A stretch of 64,000 nucleotides of DNA, from assembly GCF_014837145.1 (NCBI RefSeq), contig NZ_JACYFS010000006.1, forward strand, positions 157,216-221,215, written 5' to 3'. Origin of the DNA: Chryseobacterium caseinilyticum. Lineage in GTDB: Bacteria > Bacteroidota > Bacteroidia > Flavobacteriales > Weeksellaceae. The notes under the pieces were generated by a model. That model was not told the origin of the DNA. It saw nothing but the letters and a program-made list of their open reading frames with translations, and made no database searches. The position numbers and the translations under genes were made by a program. This document shows positions 52,266-61,352 of the stretch, piece by piece; position 1 is the first letter of the stretch; each line of letters begins with the position of its first letter.

Positions 52266-55118
52266 ATGAGAAAAATTTTATCGTCCGTAGCGGCAGTTGT
52301 TCTAATGTCGTCTATGTCTTTTGCACAGAACATCCCAATGGATCCTTCTGTGAAAACAGGTACTCTTCCGAACGGAATGAAGTATTACATCAAAAAAAAT
52401 ACATTACCGGAGAAAAAAGTAGACTTCAGACTGGCAATCAATGCCGGATCTATTCTTGAAGACGAAAACCAAAGAGGTCTGGCTCACTTTATGGAGCACA
52501 TGAACTTCAACGGAACCAAAAACTTCCCGGATAACAAACTGGTAGATTTCCTACAGTCTATCGGTGTGAAATTCGGTCAGCATTTGAATGCTTATACAAG
52601 TTTCGACGAAACGGTTTACATGCTTCCGGTACCATTAGACAAACCGGGCAACCTTGATTCAGGTTTAAAAGTAATGGAAGACTGGGCTTTCAACGCAACC
52701 CTTACCGATGAGCAGATCAACAAGGAAAGAGGTGTTGTTCTGGAAGAATTAAGATTAGGATTAGGTGCAGACAAAAGAATGTCAGACAAATATCTTCCTA
52801 AAATGCTGTACAAATCTCAATACGCCAACAGACTTCCAATCGGTACAAAAGAGGTTCTTCAGAACTTTAAACCGGATGTGATCAGACAGTTCCACAAAGA
52901 CTGGTACAGACCGGATCTTATGGCTATTGTAGTAGTAGGAGATATTAATGTAGATGAGGTTGAAAAGAAGATTAAAGATAACTTCGGGAAATACAAAAAT
53001 CCTTCGAAGCCAAGAGAAAGAAAGGTTTTTGATCTTCCAAGCCACAAAGAAACTTTGGTAGCTATTGAAACTGATCCAGATGCTACAAACTCAATGGTTC
53101 AGTTCATTATGAAAGATGCTGATGCTTATCAGCCTGATGTTACTGTGGAGCAGTACAACCAGAGCCTTGTAGAAAATCTTGCTACTACAATGCTTAACAA
53201 CAGATTAAGAGAATTAATCAATTCAAATAATCCTCCGTTCACTTACGGATCTGTTTATCATGGCGGAACGTATGCAAGAACCAAAGAAGCTTTACAGGGC
53301 TTTGCGATGGTGAAAGAAGGTACACAGGTCAACGCCCTGAAAGTGCTTTTGGAAGAAACTGAAAGAGCAAAAAGATTCGGGTTTACACAGGGAGAATTAG
53401 ACAGAGCAAAAGCTCAGATCATGTCTAATATGGAAAGAACGTATAACAACCGCGACAAAACCGAAAGCGATGTACTGGTGGACGAATACGTAAGAAACTT
53501 CCTTGAAAAAGAACCAATGCCGGGAATTGCCTGGGAATATGAAGATACCAAGACATTTTTACCAACCGTTACTCTTGCTCAGACCAACGATGTGATGAAG
53601 CAGATGGTAAAAGACGACAGCCGTGTAATTGTTGTTACAGGTCCTAAAAAAGACAATGTAGCAATGCCTACAGAAGCTGCTGTTTTGAAGGCTTTTGATG
53701 ATGTGAAAATGGCTGATCTTAAACCATACGAAGAGAAAGCATCCATTAAAAATCTGGTAAAACCTTTCAAATCTGAAGGTAAAATTGCTAAAACGGAGAC
53801 TGATGCAAAACTGGGAACCACAACTTGGATTTTAAGCAACGGAGCAAAAGTAACGTTCAAGAAAACAGACTTCAAAGATGATGAAATTGTTTTCACGGCG
53901 AGAAGTCTGGGAGGAAGTTCGGTAATCAATGATGCAGATTTTAACAAGACTCAGTTTGCCTATTCTGCATTGGCTGAAGCTGGTGTAAATGGTCTGTCTA
54001 AAGGAGATCTTACCAATTATCTTGCAGGAAAGCAGGTAAGTGTGAATCCTTTTATCGGTAACCTTACTGAAGGGATCAACGGAAGAACAACGCAGAAAGA
54101 CCTTCCTGCTGCTATGGAAATGGTTTATGCTTATTTCACAGGTTTAAATTACAGTCCTGAAGCATTTGGTGCCTTCAAAACCAAGCAGTCTGCGATGTTG
54201 GATAACATGTTGTCTAATCCTCAATTCTATTTCTCAAGTGAGCATGCTAAATTTATGAATCAGAAGAACCCGAGATTTATCGGAATTATCCCGATGGAGA
54301 AAGACTGGGCAGCAACTGATTACAAAAAAGCGTATGACGTTTACAAAGAGAAATTTGCCAATGCAGGAAACTTCCATTTTTATTTTGTAGGAAATATTGA
54401 TGAGGCTAAATTTAAAAATGAAGTGCTTCAGTATATCGCAAGCTTACCTTCTACAGGTAAAACTGCCAAATATAAAGATACCGGCTACAGACAAATGATG
54501 GGTGACTATTCTAAAACCTACAAAAAAGGAAAAGATCCTAAGAGTATGGTAACCATCGCTTATTCCGGTGAAGCGCCTTACAATGAGAAAGAAGCGTTGG
54601 CTTTGGAAGCTTTAGGTGAAGTGGCAACCATCAAGGTAATCGAAAAATTGAGAGAAGATGAGAGCGGAATCTATGGTGGCGGAGCAAGAGGATCGATGAA
54701 TAGAGTACCTTTCAATAGCTATTCTTTCAGCATCAATTTCCCTTGTGGACCTGAGAATGCTGAAAAACTGACGAAAAGTGCTATTGCAGAAATTCAGAAA
54801 CTGATAGACAAAGGCCCTGAGCAAAAAGATCTTGACAAGTACAAGGAAGGAGAGTATAATGATGACAAAACCAATATGAAAGACAATTCATACTGGATGA
54901 ACAACCTGGCGAAAAATCAGCTTGATGGAAGTGATAAATACGAAATCATGAACTATACAGAAAAAGTGAAAGCACTTACTGTAAAAGACCTTCAGGATGT
55001 TGCTAAAAAATACCTGACTAAAAACAGAATTGTAGCAACCCTAATGCCGGAAGACGGATGGCAAAATGCTCCAAAAGCAGAAACACCGGCAGCTGTAAAG
55101 GCAACGGTAGCAAAGTAA
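52266..55118 (+). CDS. M16 family zinc metallopeptidase, secreted
   Basis: A signal peptide (about residues 1-21, ending SFAQ) is followed by two M16 halves. The first has the inverted zinc motif RGLAHFMEHMNFNGTKNFP with His74, Glu77 and His78 and the downstream ERGVVLEELR that supplies the third ligand. The second half (from about 500) lacks the HxxEH motif and would form the inactive closing lobe of the clam shell. At 950 residues it is complete. The ATG at 52266 is preferred to 52209 because it begins the signal peptide. It probably degrades peptides in the periplasm. Confidence 0.93.
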   Translation: MRKILSSVAAVVLMSSMSFAQNIPMDPSVKTGTLPNGMKYYIKKNTLPEKKVDFRLAINAGSILEDENQRGLAHFMEHMNFNGTKNFPDNKLVDFLQSIGVKFGQHLNAYTSFDETVYMLPVPLDKPGNLDSGLKVMEDWAFNATLTDEQINKERGVVLEELRLGLGADKRMSDKYLPKMLYKSQYANRLPIGTKEVLQNFKPDVIRQFHKDWYRPDLMAIVVVGDINVDEVEKKIKDNFGKYKNPSKPRERKVFDLPSHKETLVAIETDPDATNSMVQFIMKDADAYQPDVTVEQYNQSLVENLATTMLNNRLRELINSNNPPFTYGSVYHGGTYARTKEALQGFAMVKEGTQVNALKVLLEETERAKRFGFTQGELDRAKAQIMSNMERTYNNRDKTESDVLVDEYVRNFLEKEPMPGIAWEYEDTKTFLPTVTLAQTNDVMKQMVKDDSRVIVVTGPKKDNVAMPTEAAVLKAFDDVKMADLKPYEEKASIKNLVKPFKSEGKIAKTETDAKLGTTTWILSNGAKVTFKKTDFKDDEIVFTARSLGGSSVINDADFNKTQFAYSALAEAGVNGLSKGDLTNYLAGKQVSVNPFIGNLTEGINGRTTQKDLPAAMEMVYAYFTGLNYSPEAFGAFKTKQSAMLDNMLSNPQFYFSSEHAKFMNQKNPRFIGIIPMEKDWAATDYKKAYDVYKEKFANAGNFHFYFVGNIDEAKFKNEVLQYIASLPSTGKTAKYKDTGYRQMMGDYSKTYKKGKDPKSMVTIAYSGEAPYNEKEALALEALGEVATIKVIEKLREDESGIYGGGARGSMNRVPFNSYSFSINFPCGPENAEKLTKSAIAEIQKLIDKGPEQKDLDKYKEGEYNDDKTNMKDNSYWMNNLAKNQLDGSDKYEIMNYTEKVKALTVKDLQDVAKKYLTKNRIVATLMPEDGWQNAPKAETPAAVKATVAK

Positions 55119-55141
55119 TTTTTGTCCGATTATAAATGAAA

Positions 55142-55182
55142 AAAACCACCGCAGAAACTTTCTGCGGTGGTTTTGTTTTTTA
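55142..55182 (+). terminator. Strong terminator of the M16 gene
   Basis: A 16-bp stem (55142-55157 with 55159-55174: ACCACCGCAGAAA with TTTCTGCGGTGGT) is followed by TTTTGTTTTTT. Confidence 0.9.
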
Positions 55183-55275
55183 TTAAATTTTATAGAGAGT
55201 TAATGGCTTAAAATAGTTGGTGAAACTCGTGCCAATGCGGTTTTGTCAGTAATTTATCAAATTTATTTCATCCTT

Positions 55276-55312
55276 TCCAAACCTTCAAGGTTTTTAAAAC
55301 CTTGAAGGTTTA
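55276..55312. repeat. AAACCTTCAAGGTTT double palindrome
   Basis: AAACCTTCAAGGTTT and AAACCTTGAAGGTTT lie side by side, each nearly self-complementary and complementary to the other. It is of the AAACCTTCAAGGTTT type, common between flavobacterial genes. Confidence 0.7.
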
Positions 55313-55397
55313 ATATCTACGAAATCACGATCTCACCACTAAACCACTACAACTCTCCAAGCCTAAGACTCTCCAACCCCCAAACTCTCCCACACAA

Positions 55398-55982
55398 TCA
55401 CCCACCATATTCCTTCTTCCACTCCTCAGCGACATCGCTCAACGTCGTGTAGAAATCCTCACCATACTTTCTCGTGAGTGGAGTTTTCAGAAATTTATAT
55501 ACAGGAACCTGCAGTTCTTTTCCTAAAGTGCAGGCATCGCTGCAGACTTTCCATTCGTGGTAATTTAATGCTGAAAATGAAGAATATTCAGTGATTCTGA
55601 TCGGGTATAGGTGGCAGGAAATCGGTTTTTGCCAGTCAACAGCACCATCTTCATAGGCTTTTTCGATTCCGCATTTTGTGATGCCTCTTTCATCAAAGGT
55701 TACGTATGCACACTCGCGGTTTTCTACCATTGGGGTAACATACATTCCATCCAGTGGATCAGTAGTCCAGGTTCCCTGTTCGTCTAAAGCTTTAACACCT
55801 TCTGCTGTAAGATAAGGTTTTACTTTGTCGTAGATACGGTCTAAAATTTCAAGTTCATCTTTATCTAAAGGCGCTCCCACATCTCCTTCCACGCAGCATG
55901 CACCTTTACATTTGCTCAGGTTACAAACGAATTCTTCAGAAAAAATATCTTCAGAAATCAATTTATCATCTATTTGAATCAT
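55398..55982 (-). CDS. DUF3109 cysteine-rich protein (YkgJ-like)
   Basis: The 194-residue protein has FVCNLSKCKGACCVEGDVGA (about 18-37) and further cysteines in MVENRECAYVT, ITKCGIEKAY, ISCHLYPIRIT and CSDACTLGKE. The C-x4-C-x3-CC cluster is shared with YkgJ-type putative Fe/Zn-binding proteins, and DUF3109 is the Bacteroidota version. It has no signal peptide. Its metal and role are unproven. The downstream end contains a CTCTCC-word repeat at 55340-55390. Confidence 0.88.
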   Translation of the reverse strand: MIQIDDKLISEDIFSEEFVCNLSKCKGACCVEGDVGAPLDKDELEILDRIYDKVKPYLTAEGVKALDEQGTWTTDPLDGMYVTPMVENRECAYVTFDERGITKCGIEKAYEDGAVDWQKPISCHLYPIRITEYSSFSALNYHEWKVCSDACTLGKELQVPVYKFLKTPLTRKYGEDFYTTLSDVAEEWKKEYGG

Positions 55983-56115
55983 AATCTTTTATTTAGTAAA
56001 AACGAAAAAAACAGCCTTTTTCTACTGCAAAAGTATCAAAAGAAACATTGTGAAAAAAGGAGACAGACTAGTTTAGAACCAGTCTTTGTTATATTAAAAT
56101 AATTCTAAAACAGTT

Positions 56116-57021
56116 TTAAATCAAATTAAACTGCAGTAAAGCTCTGTAAGAAACCAGACTTACAATAATAATCCAAAGGCTCACTTCTTTCATCCAGTAT
56201 TTAGGCATAAAACGCAACATTCTACTTAGAATAATCGTTACCGGAAATGCGAGAAGTAGAAGATACTCGTAATTTTTGTTCATGTACAGAATTACTGTTA
56301 CCAGCTGTGCCAGTGAAAAAACCAGCAAAAAGGTGTACTTATATCGGCTTATGGGGCTTTTCTGATTGTAATATTTAAAGTGATCGTAGACTGCGTAGAT
56401 CAGCATCAGAGCAATTGGAATCAGCGGCAGCAGTATTGTGAAATCTTTAATGATCCATAATTTACCGAAAGGAAAATAGACTTCGTTCCATTCTCTCATA
56501 TTCAGAAAGTAGGCCACCGAAAAATAACTTAAAGAAATTAAAAGTACTCCCAGCAAAAATCTGAAAATATTTAAACCGATTCGCTCTGAAGTAGCAGCCA
56601 CGTGAATAAGGACAAAAACTGCCATTGGCCATGTTGTCGGAAGAAAAATAAAATTAAGCGCAATGATCGCACCAACCAGAACGTAGGATTTTTTTCTGAG
56701 ATCTTCGTTGGTACTCGTCAGTAAAAGCAATAGAAAAGAATTGGTAAGCAAAGCCACGGCGACACCAAGATCCAGATGGCCCGGATAAAGCCCAAAAATA
56801 AAAACTGTGTAGAGTAAAAGAGGCAAATGAGTATGATAATTCAGTGCAATGCTGTTGAAACAGAAATAAGCGAGTGCAACACCCAAAAATGTTATTGCCG
56901 TTGTGATAGCACCTAAAGTACTGAAATCAAGTATATTAAATATAATTACAATTAAAAGAAGAAAACCAATATAAACAGGAATTGAAAAAATATTGCTTTC
57001 TTTTGAAAGTAATTTAAACAT
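56116..57021 (-). CDS. DUF6427 membrane protein
   Basis: The 301-residue protein has about nine hydrophobic helices and few charged loops, starting MFKLLSKESNIFSIPVYIGF. DUF6427 is a Flavobacteriia-specific family of unknown function that regularly lies divergent from a DUF6341 gene, as here with 42 bp between start codons. Divergent arrangement and conservation suggest a shared process in the membrane, possibly respiration or envelope synthesis. No catalytic motif is recognisable. Confidence 0.85.
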   Translation of the reverse strand: MFKLLSKESNIFSIPVYIGFLLLIVIIFNILDFSTLGAITTAITFLGVALAYFCFNSIALNYHTHLPLLLYTVFIFGLYPGHLDLGVAVALLTNSFLLLLLTSTNEDLRKKSYVLVGAIIALNFIFLPTTWPMAVFVLIHVAATSERIGLNIFRFLLGVLLISLSYFSVAYFLNMREWNEVYFPFGKLWIIKDFTILLPLIPIALMLIYAVYDHFKYYNQKSPISRYKYTFLLVFSLAQLVTVILYMNKNYEYLLLLAFPVTIILSRMLRFMPKYWMKEVSLWIIIVSLVSYRALLQFNLI

Positions 57022-57035
57022 TTTTTATAAATTTG
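57001..57035 (+). promoter_or_regulatory. Promoter of the DUF6341 gene
   Basis: TTG ending at 57005 and TAAATTTG at 57028-57035 are 22 bp apart. The box lies between divergent start codons, and the TTG is inside the start of DUF6427. Confidence 0.6.
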
Positions 57036-57063
57036 TGCAAAGTTAATTTAAAAAAGGAAAATA

Positions 57064-57297
57064 ATGACGTCTTTCTTTCTGTTCTTAAGTAAAGTTTTCA
57101 AAGGATCTTTCGGTTTTTACGACACCTTCGGAAACGTTTTAAACTGGATCTTATTCTTCGTTTGCTGCGTGCTTTTCACGTACTGGTGCTATGTTTTGGT
57201 AGTAACCTTGGGTGGCGATAAAGACAAAGAGTATTATTCTCCAACAGAAGGAAAACATCCTTACTACGATCCAACGATTTACAAAAAAGAAGGTTAA
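57064..57297 (+). CDS. DUF6341 small membrane protein
   Basis: The 77-residue protein has a central helix (about 28-50: LNWILFFVCCVLFTYWCYVL) and a conserved tail GGDKDKEYYSPTEGKHPYYD. DUF6341 is restricted to Flavobacteriia, without known function. The C-terminal tail is likely cytoplasmic. The gene is divergent from DUF6427 and ends at a bidirectional terminator facing the Usp gene. Confidence 0.88.
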   Translation: MTSFFLFLSKVFKGSFGFYDTFGNVLNWILFFVCCVLFTYWCYVLVVTLGGDKDKEYYSPTEGKHPYYDPTIYKKEG

Positions 57298-57313
57298 TTA
57301 ATTGGTTATATAG

Positions 57314-57350
57314 AAAAAGACCGGTCAAATTATATTTGATCGGTCTTTTT
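57314..57350. terminator. Bidirectional terminator, DUF6341 and Usp genes
   Basis: AAAAAGACCGGTCAAAT (57314-57330) pairs with ATTTGATCGGTCTTTTT (57334-57350), a stem of about 17 bp with one mismatch. Confidence 0.9.
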
Positions 57351-57362
57351 ACGTTTATACTT

Positions 57363-57800
57363 TTATTCATGTATCGGCAGTACCAGCACCGGAATTTTAG
57401 AATCTCTCGTAATTCCTTTGGTTAAACTCCCTACGAAAACATCATAGATTCCGCTTCTGCCGTGGGATCCCATGACGATGTAGTCGGCGTTTTTATCATC
57501 AGCATATTCCAGAATAATGTCTTTTGCAACACCCTGTTTCAAGAGATGCTCGCAATCTACATCCTGTGACAGAATTCTCTGATTTATTTTATTCAGAAGC
57601 ACCAGTTCTTCTCTGATTTCGTTTTCTTCAATCTCAGGAAAATACTGATAACCCATATCGCCGATGGCAAAACCTATTTCCATTGGGGCAACATGTATTA
57701 GATTAATTTTTGCACCAAGCTGTTTGGCAAATTTTATGGCTCCTTCTACCAGCTGTTCTGTTTTATCTCCGAAATCTACAGGCAATACTATATTGATCAT
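57363..57800 (-). CDS. Universal stress protein
   Basis: The 145-residue single UspA domain has the start INIVLPVDFGDKTEQLVEGA and the ATP-binding signature VMGSHGRSGIYDVFVGSLTK (G-x2-G-x9-G-S). The presence of this signature suggests ATP binding. Usp proteins accumulate under starvation or stress. It is monocistronic, between the DUF6341 terminator and the FAH-family gene. Confidence 0.93.
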   Translation of the reverse strand: MINIVLPVDFGDKTEQLVEGAIKFAKQLGAKINLIHVAPMEIGFAIGDMGYQYFPEIEENEIREELVLLNKINQRILSQDVDCEHLLKQGVAKDIILEYADDKNADYIVMGSHGRSGIYDVFVGSLTKGITRDSKIPVLVLPIHE

Positions 57801-57863
57801 AACTTAAAATTTTGAGGTTTTGGTTATTTTAAAGATACAAAAAATAATGCCGAAACCCAAATT

Positions 57864-58469
57864 TTAAAGAATTCTGAGGTCTAAAACTTTCTCATCTTCA
57901 AGGTAAGCTTCCAGAATATCGTTCTCAGAAACTTTCCCCACACCTTCAGGAGTTCCCGTAAAAATCAGGTCACCAACTCTTAACGTGAAATATTGAGAAA
58001 CAAATGCAATGATGTCGTCGACCGTAAAAATCATATCTTTTGAATTTCCGTTCTGAACCTTTTCTTTATTTTTTAAAAGAGAAAAATTCAGGGATTCAAG
58101 ATTATAATTTTCTTTTTTAAAGAAATTTCCAACCACAGCAGAGCCGTCAAAACCTTTCGCAAGTTCCCATGGAAGGCCTTTAGATTTCAGGTCACTTTGG
58201 AGATCTCTTGCAGTAAAATCAATTCCCAAACCGATTTCTTCATAATGCTTGTTGGCAGCTTCTTTCTGAATATATTTTCCGCCTTTTGAAATTTTCACCA
58301 CCACTTCAAGTTCATAATGAACATCAGTCGAAAACTCAGGGATGTAAAAATCATTTCCTTTTAAAACCGCTGTATCGGGTTTCATAAAAATTACAGGTTT
58401 ATCCGGGATAGCATTTCCCAGTTCTTTCGCGTGTTCGCTGTAATTTCTTCCTATGCAGATTATTTTCAT
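57864..58469 (-). CDS. Fumarylacetoacetate hydrolase-family protein (YcgM-like)
   Basis: The 201-residue protein has the catalytic-domain pattern IICIGRNYSEHAKELGNAIP, PVIFMKPDTAVL, VHYELEVVVKISKGGK (E-x-E metal site), GIDFTARDLQ, KGFDGSAVVG and IFTGTPEGVGKVSE. This is the short FAH family that includes acylpyruvases and oxaloacetate decarboxylases, acting on C-C bonds of 2,4-diketo acids with Mg or Mn. The exact substrate cannot be told. It has no close operon partner. Confidence 0.93.
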   Translation of the reverse strand: MKIICIGRNYSEHAKELGNAIPDKPVIFMKPDTAVLKGNDFYIPEFSTDVHYELEVVVKISKGGKYIQKEAANKHYEEIGLGIDFTARDLQSDLKSKGLPWELAKGFDGSAVVGNFFKKENYNLESLNFSLLKNKEKVQNGNSKDMIFTVDDIIAFVSQYFTLRVGDLIFTGTPEGVGKVSENDILEAYLEDEKVLDLRIL

Positions 58470-58883
58470 AAAATTTATTTGTCATTGCGAGGAACGAAGC
58501 AATCTCACTTCACCCTCAGTTATTACTTAGTACCAGTTATTCATGGCCCAAATTTTTGGGAGCTTAATCCCGCTTTCCGCTGTATCTTTTTTTGCTACAG
58601 AAATTCAGATCCAAAAAGAAAAATGTATCAAAAGCAAAAAAGGATGCCGCTGCAATCGGGGCTAGTTACGATGGGATATCCTTTTCAATTTTTTGTTTTG
58701 AATTGAAATTTCAAATCATTTTAGCAGGAAACGTGGAAAACCACCCCGTCAAAAAATCAAAGATTTTTCGCCACTCCTCCAGAGGAGGGGAATTATTGCT
58801 CCTATTTTGAAGAGGAAATTTTAGTATTTTTTATACATTCAATCATTTAAACTCCAAGCTTCCAGCTTCCAGCTTCCTACTTC
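58470..58883. repeat. Composite intergenic repeat block
   Basis: This 414-bp gap contains TGTCATTGCGAGGAACGAAG (58480 region), then an element running from TTTGGGAGCTTAATCCCGCT through AAAAAGGATGCCGCTGCAAT to CGGGGCTAGT (58551-58672). Next are CCACCCCGTCAAAAAATC with GATTTTTCGCC and CTCCTCCAGAGGAGGGG hairpins (58740-58790), and finally a CTTCCAG word chain (58858-58883). The short plus-strand frames here are repeat translations, and no gene was found. Confidence 0.75.
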
Positions 58884-59282
58884 TCAATGCTTAAACTTAT
58901 TCCCGCAATAATAGCAGACATAATTTTCGCTTGATAAAACCGAAATTCCAAAGAAACTTGTTGAGCTGTCATCTTTGTATAAATGATTTGAGCCACATTT
59001 TGGACAGACAAAATCGAAATCCGGATTCTCGATGGTATGATCGACTTCAAGTGCAAATTCCTCGTTTTCTTTATAGTCTTTCAAAACCTGCTCTGCCTTT
59101 TCCAGATCTTCTTCAAAAACCTGCAACTGAATTCCGCCCACAGCCTGTGACAGCAGCCAGTCCGACTGAATCAGCTGTTCGTTGGCAATAAAACTGTTGA
59201 TGCCACTTTCTGCAAGAATCTGCTTGTCACGGTTAGCTTCCAAAGCAGTTTCGTAGAATTTGAATTTAACTAAATCACTCAT
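58884..59282 (-). CDS. DUF2007-domain protein with zinc ribbon
   Basis: The N-terminal half (about 5-75; KFYETALEANRDKQILAESG ... LQVFEEDLEKAEQVLKDY) matches DUF2007, a small ferredoxin-like putative signal transducer domain. The C-terminal FVCPKCGSNHLYKDDSST ... YVCYYCGNKFKH gives two CxxC pairs, a zinc ribbon. The 132-residue protein is cytoplasmic. Function is unknown. It lies between two repeat-filled gaps. Confidence 0.85.
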   Translation of the reverse strand: MSDLVKFKFYETALEANRDKQILAESGINSFIANEQLIQSDWLLSQAVGGIQLQVFEEDLEKAEQVLKDYKENEEFALEVDHTIENPDFDFVCPKCGSNHLYKDDSSTSFFGISVLSSENYVCYYCGNKFKH

Positions 59283-59670
59283 TCTTTTTTAATTTTTGGT
59301 TTCCCACAAACTATACAGATTTCTGTGCCACGAATGTTTTGTTCACACGGATTTCACGGATTTCCACAGATTTTTCAAGAGTGCACTAATTTTATTTTGA
59401 TGCATCCTATAAAATGATTCGTGGCAATTTACTTTTTTAAGCATATAACCACAGTTTTTCGACATCATCAAAAGAAAATCTTCGATTTTCAATCTTATGT
59501 GCTCTAATTCTTCACAAAGATTTTAAACTAAAAACTAATGTGACTTCTGTGTCAAAATATTTTCAAACCTGTCTAAACTTTACTTCTAAAATTAAAACTT
59601 TTGTAACTTCTGACTTCGTCGAAATAACATTCATCGACTGTACAGAGATAATCTTCGGTTTGTGGTTAAA
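59283..59670. repeat. Gene-free gap with copy of the GAAAATCTTCGATTTTC element
   Basis: GAAAATCTTCGATTTTCAAT at 59474 followed by CTTATGTGCTCTAATTCTTC and CTAATGTGACTTCTGTGTCA (59536) matches the right arm of the element at 6745-6827. The left part has CACACGGATTTCACGGATTT at 59342, another common flavobacterial intergenic repeat. No gene is present. Confidence 0.7.
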
Positions 59671-60435
59671 TCAAACCTTCCCCGTCAACTGAATTTTAGT
59701 AAAAACCTTCTTGGTGTACAAAGGGAAATCAGCATTTTGCAGCCATCCGTAATATCCTAAATCTTTATTAAAAACATCTTTCACAGCCTGACCTTTGTAT
59801 TTTCCAAAGTTAAAAACAGGAATATTCTTATCATTAATTCCTATAAAACCTGCCAAATCAGCATTTTTGTTGTGAAACGTAAACTCGCTTAGAGCGTTGA
59901 TTTCATTCGGAATGTCATCATATTTTCCAACCTGAGCATCCAGAACTTCAAATGTTGCCATCACATCAGCCTCGGCAGAATGGGCATTTTCCAGAGTTTT
60001 TCCGCAGTAAAACTGGTAGGCTGCACCAAGATTTCGGGGCTCTTTTTTGTGGTAAATGGTTTGTGCATCAACTAATTTAAATTTGCTTAAATCAAAATCA
60101 TAATCAGCACGCAGTAATTCTTCGGCCAGTAAAGGCACATCAAAACGGTTGGAATTGAATCCACCCAAATCAGCACCGGTAATCATTTCAACTACTTTAG
60201 AGGCAATTTCTCTGAAAGTAGGCGCATCTTTTACATCTTCATCATAAATACCGTGTACGGCGCTCGATTCTGCCGGAATTGGCATTTCGGGATTTACTTT
60301 CCAGGTTTTGCTTTCTCTTGAAGAATCAGGATTGACTTTCAGAATGCAGATTTCAACGATTCTGTCTTTTCCCACGTTGGTTCCGGTAGTTTCAAGGTCG
60401 AAAACGCAAAGTGGTTTATGTAATTTTAAGTTCAT
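59671..60435 (-). CDS. DnaQ-like 3'-5' exonuclease (DEDDh)
   Basis: The exonuclease domain shows FDLETTGTNVGKDRIVEI (about 11-28; Asp-x-Glu), FNSNRFDVPLLAEEL and HSAEADVMATFEVL (His and Asp of the DEDDh set). The C-terminal FNFGKYKGQAVKDVFNKDLG resembles the tail of other bacterial exonuclease proteins that follow the DnaQ fold. Such enzymes trim RNA or DNA 3' ends. The ATG at 60435 is chosen because the 15 codons upstream in the frame lie in a word repeat. It follows pssA in the same direction. Confidence 0.9.
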   Translation of the reverse strand: MNLKLHKPLCVFDLETTGTNVGKDRIVEICILKVNPDSSRESKTWKVNPEMPIPAESSAVHGIYDEDVKDAPTFREIASKVVEMITGADLGGFNSNRFDVPLLAEELLRADYDFDLSKFKLVDAQTIYHKKEPRNLGAAYQFYCGKTLENAHSAEADVMATFEVLDAQVGKYDDIPNEINALSEFTFHNKNADLAGFIGINDKNIPVFNFGKYKGQAVKDVFNKDLGYYGWLQNADFPLYTKKVFTKIQLTGKV

Positions 60436-60439
60436 TATT

Positions 60440-60478
60440 TTAATTTGAAAATTTGAGAATGGGTTAATTTGAAAATGC
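60440..60478. repeat. TTAATTTGAAAATTTG word repeat, copy 2
   Basis: TTAATTTGAAAATTTGAGAA followed by TGGGTTAATTTGAAAATG differs at only a few positions from the copy at 30156-30196. Confidence 0.75.
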
Positions 60479-60487
60479 AATTTTATG

Positions 60488-61240
60488 CTATCTCAATTGC
60501 TTTTGAAAAATCAACGAAATAATAATGTAATAGATTATTATCAGAGGAATTCCGACTGTTTTAAATATTATTAAAATCAAAACTGCTCCGATAAGTAAAG
60601 CAATTTTGGGATAATTATCCTGCAGCTTCATTGATTTGAATTTCATCGCAATCATTTTGATTGGTGAAATTAGAAGCCATGAGCTTAAAATTGTAATAAG
60701 AAGCAAAACTTCAGCAGAAAAATGAATAGTATCCATTTCCCCCGTCGTAATTATCTGTGGAATGAATGTGTTTTTAGAAAATAAAATTTGGGTGAGAAGA
60801 TAAATTCCAAAAATCAGAATCGTATTACTTGGCGTATTCAATCCTTTAAAATAATATTTCTGGTCCTCGTCCAAATTAAAAATAGCCAATCTGAGACATG
60901 AGAAAAGCGTGATCAGAAATCCAAGATATTTAATTTCAAATGGTAGATGTAAACCCAAAACTTCACTCCCAAAAGGTTCGAGCATTTTAAACATCGCCAA
61001 GCCCGGAATCAAGCCGAAACTCACCATGTCCGCCAAAGAATCGAGTTGCGCTCCGAGATTGGAATTGGCTTTCAGGGCTCTCGCAACAAAACCGTCGAAA
61101 AAGTCTAAAACTAAAGACAGAATAATGCAGATGGCCGTCGTCTGATAGTCGCCCGAAATCAAATGCACAGCACCCACACAGCCTGAAAAAAGATTTCCCA
61201 ATGTGATGGCGTTGGCAAGATTGTTTTTAATGAAATTCAT
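60488..61240 (-). CDS. pssA: CDP-diacylglycerol-serine O-phosphatidyltransferase
   Basis: PssA makes phosphatidylserine, the precursor of phosphatidylethanolamine. The CDP-alcohol phosphotransferase signature is complete: DFFDGFVARALKANSNLGAQ then LDSLADMVSFG (about 46-76; D-G-x2-A-R-x8-G-x3-D-x3-D). About six hydrophobic helices follow. The ATG at 61240 (MNFIKNNLANAITLGNLF) is chosen over 61279 because the extension is not family-like. It is divergent from the LTA-synthase-like gene. Confidence 0.93.
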   Translation of the reverse strand: MNFIKNNLANAITLGNLFSGCVGAVHLISGDYQTTAICIILSLVLDFFDGFVARALKANSNLGAQLDSLADMVSFGLIPGLAMFKMLEPFGSEVLGLHLPFEIKYLGFLITLFSCLRLAIFNLDEDQKYYFKGLNTPSNTILIFGIYLLTQILFSKNTFIPQIITTGEMDTIHFSAEVLLLITILSSWLLISPIKMIAMKFKSMKLQDNYPKIALLIGAVLILIIFKTVGIPLIIIYYIIISLIFQKQLR

Positions 61241-61352
61241 GTCAGCAAAATTACATTTTTTAACGATTTCAGGCTTCATTTATATGAACTAAAAATGACA
61301 ATAGTGTGAATTTAACGTAAATTTACACCCTTAAAAAAACAGTTTAGTTGAA

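Noticed and set aside
58431..58810. Short plus-strand frames in the composite repeat block
   Set aside because: They are translations of repeat sequence, with no start context or family match.
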